From Thermoflexales bacterium (GTDB taxonomy: Bacteria > Chloroflexota > Anaerolineae > S140-20): a stretch of 5,830 bases of DNA. The notes beneath the pieces were generated by a model, which worked only from the letters and a program-made list of their open reading frames with translations, made no database searches and had not been told where the DNA came from. Every line of letters starts with the position of its first letter. Positions within the stretch are counted from its first letter, which is position 1. Location: NCBI GenBank assembly GCA_015484715.1, contig WFUY01000369.1, forward strand, positions 1 through 5,830. The letters run 5' to 3'. The translations under genes were made by a program, and so were the position numbers. Positions 1-5,830 of this stretch are shown here, one piece after another.

Positions 1-234
<234 letters not shown>

Positions 235-257
235 TCCGGGCTGTCCATAGAGAGGCA

Positions 258-2432
258 TCACCGCCTGCGCCTGCCTCTCCGCTTCACCGGCTTCTCTTCC
301 ACTATGGCGAAATTGATGTGGCGCCTGGCGATGTTCACGTCCTTGACCACCACCTTCACCTCCTGGCCCACCTGGAAGACACGGCCCGTCCTCTTTCCCA
401 CCAGCCGGTGGTTGACCTGGTCCAGGTCGTAGTAGTCGTCGGCTATGTCCACCAGCCTTACCGCCCCGTCTATGAATATCTCCTTGAGCTCCACGAAGAA
501 GCCGAAGCTGGTGACAGAGGATATCACGCCCTCGAACACCTCTCCCACCTTGTCGGCCATGAAGCGCACCTTGAAACGCTCGAACACCTCGCGTTCCGCC
601 TCCATAGCCACCCTCTCCCTGCTGGAACAGTGGCTGCCCAGCTCCTTCAGGGCATCATATTGATAAACTGGCCTCTTCCTCACCCTTGCGAGGTTGCCCT
701 TGAGTATCCGGTGAACCACCAGGTCCGGATAACGCCTGATAGGGGAGGTGAAGTGGAGGTAGAAGGGGGAGGCGAGGCCGAAGTGGCCGATGTTGTCGGG
801 CGAATAGACCGCCTGCTTCATGGACCTGAGGAGCACGGTATTCACCACGTATTCGTGGGGCCGGCCCTGCACCATGTCCAGGACGTGCTGGAACCAGCGC
901 GCCTCCATCTTTTTGGGAGGCCTGAGATCCAGCCCTAACGTGCGCGCGAACTTGACGAAGTCCTCGATCTTGTCTGCGTCAGGCAGATCGTGGACCCGGT
1001 ATAGGGTGGGAATCTCGCGGCCGGCGAGGAAACGGGCCACTGCCTCGTTGGCCGCGATCATGAACTCTTCTATGACCTGATGCGCTATGTTCCTCTCCCG
1101 CCTGACGATCTCCTCTAACTCGCCGGTCATGCCGAGCACCACCTGGGGCTCGGGGAGATCGAAGTCGATGCTGCCGCGGTCCAGGCGCCGCTGGTGCAGG
1201 AGTTCGGCGAGCTCCCGCATCCACTCCAGCATGGGGACCAGCTTCCAGTCCCTCTCCATGAGCTCAGGGTCCCGGTCCTCCAGGATCTTCTTCACCTCGG
1301 TGTAGGTGAAGCGCCTGTGGCTCCGCATCACGCCCTTGAAAAAGGAGCTCCTCACCACCTCTCCCCTGCGGTTGAAGGTAATCCTTGCACACATGCAGAG
1401 CCTGTCCTCGTCCGGGACCAGGCTGCACAGGTGGTTGGAGAGCGCCTCGGGCAGCATTGGAATCACGGCGTTGGGGAAATAGGTGCTGGTTCCCCTCTCG
1501 TATGCATCCCGGTCTATGGGGCCGCCGGGCTTGACATAGTGGCTCACGTCGGCGATGGCCACGGTGAGGACGTAGCCGCTCCTGGTCTTCTTCACATGAA
1601 CGGCGTCGTCGAAGTCCCTGGCGGTCTCGCCGTCTATGGTGACCAGCGCAAGGGAGCGTATGTCCTTGCGCCCCTTGAAGTCCTCCCTCACCACCCGGTC
1701 CGGCAGGGAAGCAGCGGCCTCAAGGCACTCATTGGAGAAGCGGTGGGGCAACTCGTATTTCTCCACCACGATCCTGGTCTGGACGGCCATGTCGTTGGGG
1801 TCGCCCACCACCTCCACGATCTTTCCCTCGGCGCTGTGGCCGCGGTGGGAGAAGTGATCTATCTCGGCCACCACCACCTCGCCGCTCTTGGCCCCCTTGG
1901 CGTGGCCTTTCGGGATCACCACCTCGAACAGGAGCCGGTCGTCCTCGGGCACCACCACCGAGACCCGCTTGCCCTTGAAGAATGTGCCCACGATCCGCTT
2001 CAGGTCCCTCTGGAGTATGCGGACCACCGAGCCCTCCGGCCCCTTCTTCCTGTGCTTCTCTATCCGCACGATGACCTTGTCGCCGTGTATCGCTCCTTTC
2101 AGGCCCGGCCTGGGCACGAAGACGTCAGGCTCTCCAGGTTTCTCCGGCACCACGAATCCGAATCCGTCGGGGTGCACGGTGAGCTTGCCGGTTACCAGCT
2201 CCATGTACTCAAGGAGTCCGTAACGGTTCCCCTTGAGATGGACCACTATGCCCTTCCTGGCCAGCTCCTGGACAGTAGGCTTTATCATGTGCTTTTCGTC
2301 GGGCGAGAAGTGGGCGAAATGCCTTATCTCGCGCATGTAGAGCGGCCTGGCCGCATTGCGTAGGGCCTCTATTATCCTCTCCTCCAGGGGACGCCCGCTG
2401 CGGCCCTTGGTCCGTTTCCTCTTTCTGCTCAT
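258..2432 (-). CDS. rnr: Ribonuclease R (RNase II/RNB family 3'-5' exoribonuclease)
   Basis: RNase R is a cytoplasmic, processive 3'-5' exoribonuclease that degrades structured RNA, including rRNA fragments, mRNA and trans-translation targets. The 724-residue product has the full family order: a basic N-terminal tail (1-14) and a winged-helix region (about 15-75); two cold-shock/OB domains (about 80-215, with the VHPDGFGFV motif at 86-94); the RNB catalytic domain (about 245-580); and an S1 domain (about 629-712). The catalytic acidic set is intact as D267, D273, D275 and D276 with D-x5-D-x-D-D spacing. Further RNB signatures are VIPMLPEALSN (323-333), YRVHDLP (478-484) and HFTSPIRRYPD (560-570). 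The C-terminus ends in a short basic tail (KPVKRRGRRRR). The ATG at 2430-2432 was chosen because AGGAG lies 4 bases upstream and the winged-helix homology begins just after it. The reading frame stays open upstream to 2630, but that part overlaps the ATPase gene and has no family match. It is divergent from the ATPase and upstream of ligA. Length is slightly below E. coli RNase R (813) and Bacillus (779). Confidence 0.97.
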   Translation of the reverse strand: MSRKRKRTKGRSGRPLEERIIEALRNAARPLYMREIRHFAHFSPDEKHMIKPTVQELARKGIVVHLKGNRYGLLEYMELVTGKLTVHPDGFGFVVPEKPGEPDVFVPRPGLKGAIHGDKVIVRIEKHRKKGPEGSVVRILQRDLKRIVGTFFKGKRVSVVVPEDDRLLFEVVIPKGHAKGAKSGEVVVAEIDHFSHRGHSAEGKIVEVVGDPNDMAVQTRIVVEKYELPHRFSNECLEAAASLPDRVVREDFKGRKDIRSLALVTIDGETARDFDDAVHVKKTRSGYVLTVAIADVSHYVKPGGPIDRDAYERGTSTYFPNAVIPMLPEALSNHLCSLVPDEDRLCMCARITFNRRGEVVRSSFFKGVMRSHRRFTYTEVKKILEDRDPELMERDWKLVPMLEWMRELAELLHQRRLDRGSIDFDLPEPQVVLGMTGELEEIVRRERNIAHQVIEEFMIAANEAVARFLAGREIPTLYRVHDLPDADKIEDFVKFARTLGLDLRPPKKMEARWFQHVLDMVQGRPHEYVVNTVLLRSMKQAVYSPDNIGHFGLASPFYLHFTSPIRRYPDLVVHRILKGNLARVRKRPVYQYDALKELGSHCSSRERVAMEAEREVFERFKVRFMADKVGEVFEGVISSVTSFGFFVELKEIFIDGAVRLVDIADDYYDLDQVNHRLVGKRTGRVFQVGQEVKVVVKDVNIARRHINFAIVEEKPVKRRGRRRR

Positions 2433-2434
2433 AT

Positions 2435-2441
2435 CTCTCCT
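2435..2441 (-). promoter_or_regulatory. Shine-Dalgarno site that fixes the rnr start
   Basis: The minus strand reads AGGAGAG, with AGGAG ending 4 bases before the ATG at 2430-2432. It supports a 724-residue RNase R rather than the 790-residue open frame that runs back into the ATPase gene. Confidence 0.8.
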
Positions 2442-2479
2442 GCCTTTTTTGCCGCCACTACCGCGACGGTCCGTTTTTC

Positions 2480-2488
2480 TGCTATCAT
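2480..2488 (+). promoter_or_regulatory. Extended -10 promoter for the P-type ATPase gene
   Basis: The plus strand reads TGC followed by TATCAT (2483-2488), an extended -10 (TGn plus five of six consensus bases). No convincing -35 is seen at 16-18 bases, which extended -10 promoters can tolerate. The last base of the hexamer would be at -7 if transcription begins at 2495, which is the A of the ATPase ATG. The geometry therefore predicts a leaderless mRNA, consistent with the absence of a Shine-Dalgarno site. Confidence 0.5.
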
Positions 2489-2489
2489 T
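2484..2489 (-). promoter_or_regulatory. Possible -10 element for rnr, overlapping the ATPase promoter
   Basis: The minus strand reads AATGAT (four of six to consensus), with TTGTGC 16 bases upstream inside the ATPase coding start as a poor -35 (three of six). A start near 2477 would give rnr a leader of about 45 bases with its AGGAG. The match is weak. It is listed because rnr needs a promoter in or near this 62-base gap and because it overlaps the opposite-strand TATCAT. Confidence 0.25.
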
Positions 2490-2494
2490 TGAAG

Positions 2495-5056
2495 ATGAAA
2501 TCCCTGCACAACCTGCCGGTGGAAGAACTCTTCGAGGTGCTGAAGACCCGCCCATCCGGGCTCTCCGATACGGAGGCCAGGGAGAGGCTGGAACAGTGGG
2601 GCCGGAATGCCTTGGACCAGGGCCGCGCACGGTCGCTCCTGGCCATGTTCATCGACCAGTACAGGGATGCTATGATCCTCCTCCTGCTGGCCGCCGGCGG
2701 CATATCTGCTTTCCTCGGGGAGTGGCGGGATACGGCTGTCATATTCGTCATTCTCATATTAAACGGAATCATTGGTTTTATCCAGGAGTTCAAAGCGGAA
2801 AAGGCGCTGCAGGCCCTCAAAAAGATGGCCGCTCCCTGGGCCAGGGCGGTAAGGAACGGGGGCGTGGTGCAGGTGCCCGCCGAACTCCTGGTGCCGGGTG
2901 ACGTGATCCTCGTGGAGGCAGGAGACATCGTTCCGGCAGACGCCAGGCTCCTGGAGGCCGCCTCGCTGAAGGTGGATGAATCGGTCCTGACCGGCGAATC
3001 CGTGGCAGTGGCCAAGGACCCTGAATGGCGGGGTGATGAGGAGGCCCCGGTGCACGACCGGCGCAACTCCATCTTCAAGGCCACGGTCATCACCTACGGT
3101 TCGGCGAAGTGTCTCGTTACTGCCACCGGCATGTCCACGGAAGTGGGAAAGATAGCCGGCCTGCTCCAGGAGGTGGAAGACGAGGCCACTCCGCTCCAGA
3201 AACGGCTGCAGCGCATGAGCAAGAAGCTCGCCCTGGCTGCGGTGGGCATATGCGGAGTGGTGTTCGGGGCAGGGGTCTTGCGCGGCGAGCCGGTCATGCT
3301 CATGCTCCTCACCTCGGTGAGCCTCGCCGTGGCCGCCGTGCCAGAGGCACTGCCGGCGGTCATCACCATCTCCCTGGCCCTGGGGGCCAAGAGGATGGCC
3401 GCGGTTAACGTGCTGATACGGAATCTCCCGGCAGTGGAGACCCTGGGCTCTGTAACCTACATCTGCACGGACAAGACCGGCACCCTAACCCAAAACCGCA
3501 TGATGGTGGAGCGGCTACTGAACAGAGAGTACAGCGAGGCCGGCCCTGGGCAGGACCGGCTCCTGTACCTGGCCCTCGCTCTCTCCAACGACGTGGAGAT
3601 GGGCAGGGAAGGGGTGGTGGGCGACCCCACCGAGACCGCCCTCGTGGACGCGGCAGCGGCCGCCGGCCTCGATAGGGCGGAGCTCTCCGCACGGTATCCC
3701 CGCGCGGCCTCCCTGCCCTTCAGCTCGGAGCGGCAGAGGATGACCACCGTCCATGCCCGGCCGGAGGGAGGATATCTGGTATTCTGCAAGGGAAGCCCTG
3801 AGGCGGTCGCCGGGCTGCTCCCTGAGCAGGAGCGGGACGGGCTCCTCGATACGGCACTGGAGTTGGCCTCCGACGGGCTGCGCACCCTCGCCTTTGCATA
3901 CAAGGAGACCGCCGACCTGGAACCAGGAGACGGTCTGGAGAGCGGGCTCCATCTGCTCGGCCTGGCAGGTCTGATGGATCCACCAAGGCCCGAGGCAAGG
4001 GACGCGGTGGAGAGGTGCAGCAGCGCTGGGATAAGGGTGGTCATGATAACCGGCGACCACCCCGCCACCGCTGCGGCAGTGGCCAGGAAGGTGGCGATAA
4101 CCGGCACGCCGGAGAACGGGGTCGCCACCGGCACGGAGCTGAAGAGATGGAGCGTGGACGAACTCTCGCGCAAGGTCGGAGAGATACGGGTCTTCGCCAG
4201 GGTGGCGCCTGAGCAGAAGATCAAGATCGTCCAGGCCCTCAAGCTCAACGGCGAGGCAGTGGCCATGACCGGCGACGGTGTCAACGATGCCCCGGCGCTG
4301 AAGCAGGCGGACATCGGCGTGGCTATGGGGGTTACCGGAACCGACGTGGCCAAGCAGAGCGCCGACATCATCCTGTTGGACGACAACTTCTCCAGCATCG
4401 TCGAGGGCGTGAGGGAAGGGCGGAGGATAATGGACAACATCCTCAAATTCTTCAAGTACACCCTGACCAGCAACGCCGGCGAGATCTGGACCATCTTCCT
4501 TGCGCCATTCCTGGGCCTTCCGGTCCCCCTCCTTCCCATCCACATCCTCTGGATAAATCTCGTGACCGACGGGCTTCCGGGCCTGGCACTCAGCTTCGAG
4601 GAGCCGGAACAGGACGTGATGGAACGGCCGCCACGCCCCCCTGAAGAGGACCTCTTCGCCAGGGGCATATGGCAGCACATCCTGGTGGTGGGACTGGTCA
4701 TGGGCGCCGTCTGCCTGGGGGTTCAGGCCTGGGCCATAGAGTCCGGGGAGAAATGGCAGTCAATGGTGTTCACGACCCTTTCGGTCTCCCAATTCTTTCA
4801 CGCCCTGGCCATCCGCTCCTTCAAGGCCCCCCTCCTATCCAGGCGAAGCCTCACCAATCCCGTGCTCCTGACGGTGATAGCCGGAAGCCTCGCCGTCCAG
4901 GTGGGGCTACTATACGTGGGCCCGCTAAGGGAGATCTTCCATCTAGATCCCCTGAACCTCCATGAGCTCTCTATCGCCTTCGGCGCCTCCCTGGTGATCC
5001 CAACCCTGGTGGAGGCGGAAAAGTGGGCGCGCAGGCGCAGGCTTCTCAAGGCTTAA
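2495..5056 (+). CDS. P2A-type cation-transporting ATPase (Ca2+-ATPase, SERCA/PMR1-like)
   Basis: This is a membrane pump that uses ATP through a phospho-aspartate to export a cation, most likely Ca2+. The 853-residue product is full length for bacterial PacL/YloB-type pumps. In order: N-terminal cation-ATPase domain (1-50); M1-M2 (about 57-99); actuator with TGES (166-169); M3-M4 (about 244-300) with VPEALP (282-287); phosphorylation site DKTGT (326-330, phospho-Asp D326); nucleotide domain with KGSPE (432-436); DPPR (495-498); TGDHPATA (519-526); hinge TGDGVNDAP (592-600); M5-M10 (about 657-840). By alignment to SERCA, E284 matches Glu309, N660 and E663 match Asn768 and Glu771, and N688, T691 and D692 match Asn796, Thr799 and Asp800. 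M8 has Q766 where SERCA has Glu908. This is a Ca2+ (site II) signature; Mn2+ transport, as in PMR1, remains possible. The ATG at 2495 is preferred to the TTG at 2489; neither has a good Shine-Dalgarno site. The gene is divergent from rnr, and its stop overlaps the convergent small gene. Confidence 0.95.
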   Translation: MKSLHNLPVEELFEVLKTRPSGLSDTEARERLEQWGRNALDQGRARSLLAMFIDQYRDAMILLLLAAGGISAFLGEWRDTAVIFVILILNGIIGFIQEFKAEKALQALKKMAAPWARAVRNGGVVQVPAELLVPGDVILVEAGDIVPADARLLEAASLKVDESVLTGESVAVAKDPEWRGDEEAPVHDRRNSIFKATVITYGSAKCLVTATGMSTEVGKIAGLLQEVEDEATPLQKRLQRMSKKLALAAVGICGVVFGAGVLRGEPVMLMLLTSVSLAVAAVPEALPAVITISLALGAKRMAAVNVLIRNLPAVETLGSVTYICTDKTGTLTQNRMMVERLLNREYSEAGPGQDRLLYLALALSNDVEMGREGVVGDPTETALVDAAAAAGLDRAELSARYPRAASLPFSSERQRMTTVHARPEGGYLVFCKGSPEAVAGLLPEQERDGLLDTALELASDGLRTLAFAYKETADLEPGDGLESGLHLLGLAGLMDPPRPEARDAVERCSSAGIRVVMITGDHPATAAAVARKVAITGTPENGVATGTELKRWSVDELSRKVGEIRVFARVAPEQKIKIVQALKLNGEAVAMTGDGVNDAPALKQADIGVAMGVTGTDVAKQSADIILLDDNFSSIVEGVREGRRIMDNILKFFKYTLTSNAGEIWTIFLAPFLGLPVPLLPIHILWINLVTDGLPGLALSFEEPEQDVMERPPRPPEEDLFARGIWQHILVVGLVMGAVCLGVQAWAIESGEKWQSMVFTTLSVSQFFHALAIRSFKAPLLSRRSLTNPVLLTVIAGSLAVQVGLLYVGPLREIFHLDPLNLHELSIAFGASLVIPTLVEAEKWARRRRLLKA

Positions 5057-5232
5057 GGGAGAAACTTCTCGTTGAGGAACTGGCACTCCTTTGGAGTGAG
5101 GTCGAAACGCTGCTCCGCCTCGAGCACGATCTCGCGCCTGCTCCGCTCAGGATGCTCCTTGCACATCTCGCTGATCCATCTGACCGCCTTCCTCAGCCTT
5201 TCGCCCTGAGGCTGCAACCCCTCTTCACCCAT
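5053..5232 (-). CDS. Small protein of unknown function (59 residues)
   Basis: I do not recognise a named family. The open frame extends upstream to 5478, but that part is the antisense shadow of the rhomboid gene. The ATG at 5230-5232 is chosen because a strong AAGGAGG lies 6 bases upstream. The product is soluble and highly charged, with no signal peptide or membrane segment. Its sequence suggests three short helices: about 9-26 (containing LRKAVRWISE), 31-43 (ending QRFD) and 46-57 (TPKECQFLNEKF). There are two cysteines, C24 and C50, not in a CxxC pair. From memory it resembles short uncharacterised proteins in Deltaproteobacteria with an LRKAVxWISE start and an RFDLSP-like middle; this is unverified. 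It lies 73 bases downstream of the rhomboid gene on the same strand, so the two are probably co-transcribed. Its TAA stop (5053-5055) shares three bases with the ATPase stop (5054-5056 on the opposite strand frame). Confidence 0.75.
   Translation of the reverse strand: MGEEGLQPQGERLRKAVRWISEMCKEHPERSRREIVLEAEQRFDLTPKECQFLNEKFLP
5084..5098. repeat. Perfect 6-bp inverted repeat with 3-base loop
   Basis: CACTCC, TTT, GGAGTG form a perfect hairpin 27 bases past the ATPase stop and inside the C-terminal part of the small convergent gene. No T-run follows on the plus strand and none on the minus strand, so it does not fit a classical intrinsic terminator. It could be a weak, U-less terminator or RNA-stabilising stem for the ATPase transcript, or chance within coding sequence. 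Confidence 0.3.
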
Positions 5233-5238
5233 TGATTT

Positions 5239-5245
5239 CCTCCTT
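5239..5245 (-). promoter_or_regulatory. Strong Shine-Dalgarno site of the 59-residue gene
   Basis: The minus strand reads AAGGAGG, a full match to the anti-Shine-Dalgarno core, 6 bases before the ATG at 5230-5232. It is the best ribosome site in the window and the main evidence that the small frame is translated from this start. Confidence 0.85.
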
Positions 5246-5305
5246 GCGTGGTCGTCGGCTCCATACCTGATTAACGCGGATAAGGAGGCCATGCAAGGGC
5301 AGGCG

Positions 5306-5830
5306 CTATCTCCAGGGGGCCAGGGCCATGAACCAGGCGGTGGCGACTGAGGCCGCGGCAATGGCCCCAGGCCACCAGGACCTTCTGAGCCGCGGGAAAC
5401 GGGCTGCCGCCGCCACAGCGGCAGCGCCCACCGGCAGCCCGCAGAGGAAGCCCGCGACATGGCCCAGGTAATCGACACCAGGCCTGTCGCCCAGCCCGAT
5501 CATGCTGAAGACGGCGGCGCCTGCGGCCAGCCCGCGGGGAACCCTGCCCCAGCGGCCGCTCCGCAGGGCATCGTGCATGTCCAGGGAGGCCATGATCCCT
5601 GCCTCTGCCATTACCGCGGTCGAGGCTCCTACAGCGCTGTTGACCCCGGACGAGAGCCATGCAGCGCACAGATTTCCGGCGGCCCCGGCCAGCAGCAGGA
5701 GCAGCCACGGCAGGCCGCTGCCCAGCCGCCCGTACAGCGGCAGGAAGCAGACGAACCCGAACAACATGTTTCCCAGTAGGTGCGCCGGGTCGGCGTGGAG
5801 GGTGAGGGCCGTGACCGACCTGTACCACTC
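5306..5830 (-). CDS. Rhomboid family intramembrane serine protease, C-terminal part (start beyond window)
   Basis: Rhomboids cleave substrate proteins within the membrane using a Ser-His dyad. The frame is open from the right edge to the TAG at 5306-5308, giving 174 visible residues. The edge enters in the L1 loop (EWYRSVTALTLHAD, like the WR motif of GlpG), so only the N-terminus and TM1 are missing. Numbering from the window edge: H17 and N21 (HLLGN) match the GlpG oxyanion-side His150 and Asn154; GAS at 68-70 carries the catalytic Ser70 (codon 5621-5623); H124 in GHVAG (codon 5459-5461) is the catalytic His. Hydrophobic segments lie at about 17-34, 41-60, 66-82, 97-113, 119-141 and 153-171. 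The last lies after the His helix, suggesting a 6+1 layout. The usual GxSG is GAST here (T71). An internal ATG at 5765-5767 exists but would remove the HLLGN motif, so it is not the start. Substrates cannot be inferred. The gene is upstream of the 59-residue gene. Confidence 0.92.
   Translation of the reverse strand, partial: EWYRSVTALTLHADPAHLLGNMLFGFVCFLPLYGRLGSGLPWLLLLLAGAAGNLCAAWLSSGVNSAVGASTAVMAEAGIMASLDMHDALRSGRWGRVPRGLAAGAAVFSMIGLGDRPGVDYLGHVAGFLCGLPVGAAAVAAAARFPRLRRSWWPGAIAAASVATAWFMALAPWR

Noticed and set aside
1194..2363. A 389-residue open frame on the plus strand opposite rnr
   Set aside because: It is antisense to a well-conserved catalytic gene, His/Leu/Pro-rich in the way typical of antisense frames in GC-rich DNA, and shows no domain.
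2489..2494. TTG at 2489 as the ATPase start
   Set aside because: It adds only two residues, has no Shine-Dalgarno site, and overlaps the -10 element; the ATG at 2495 fits the promoter geometry better.
2433..2630. A 66-residue N-terminal extension of RNase R (open frame from 2630)
   Set aside because: It overlaps the start of the divergent ATPase gene, has no RNase R similarity, and the ATG at 2432 has a good AGGAG at the right distance.
3457..4701. Long minus-strand open frames (414 and 387 residues) opposite the ATPase
   Set aside because: Both are antisense to conserved ATPase motifs, are low complexity (Ser/Arg/Pro-rich), and lack a supporting ribosome site or family match.
5043..5070. 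TTCTC/GAGAA/TTCTC repeats around the shared stop as a terminator
   Set aside because: The possible stems are only 5 bp, AT-containing, with either an 11-base or a 2-base loop, and no T-run follows.
5233..5305. Promoter or terminator in the rhomboid-to-small-gene gap
   Set aside because: A TTGCAT with TAATCA at 17 bases can be picked out on the minus strand, but the match is poor, and no hairpin with a T-run is present. Apart from the Shine-Dalgarno site I see nothing firm in these 73 bases.
5233..5478. An 82-residue extension of the small gene (open frame to 5478)
   Set aside because: It lies antisense-frame over the rhomboid's coding sequence, is Pro/Gly/Trp-rich without a family match, and the AAGGAGG site marks the start at 5232.

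Overview
This is a dense bacterial window that is GC-rich by eye. It holds five protein genes and no gap longer than 73 bases. The window starts inside ligA and ends inside a rhomboid gene, so both end genes are partial. NAD-dependent DNA ligase marks the host as a bacterium. High GC with frequent AGG arginine and some ATA isoleucine codons would fit a Desulfobacterota-like or deep actinobacterial lineage, but the window alone cannot place it.

Layout, left to right: (1) 1-211 minus, N-terminal 70 codons of ligA; (2) 258-2432 minus, complete ribonuclease R (rnr), lying 46 bases upstream of ligA in the direction of transcription; (3) 2433-2494, a 62-base divergent control region; (4) 2495-5056 plus, a complete P2A-type (SERCA/PMR1-like) cation-pumping ATPase; (5) 5053-5232 minus, a 59-residue protein of unknown function with a very strong Shine-Dalgarno site, sharing its stop-codon bases with the ATPase; (6) 5306-5830 minus, the catalytic part and complete C-terminus of a rhomboid intramembrane serine protease whose start lies beyond the right edge.

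There are three likely transcription units: rnr then ligA (RNA decay/quality control and DNA joining) leftward; the ATPase alone rightward, possibly leaderless from an extended -10 promoter; and rhomboid then the small protein leftward, meeting the ATPase tail to tail. No functional link between the units is visible, so the window looks like ordinary core and housekeeping DNA.

I found no mobile element, CRISPR array, RNA gene, phage or defence module, and nothing that clearly amounts to a new system. The points most worth a second look are the leaderless-type start of the ATPase, the uncharacterised 59-residue protein paired with the rhomboid, the shared TTAA stop, and the ion-site substitution in the ATPase.
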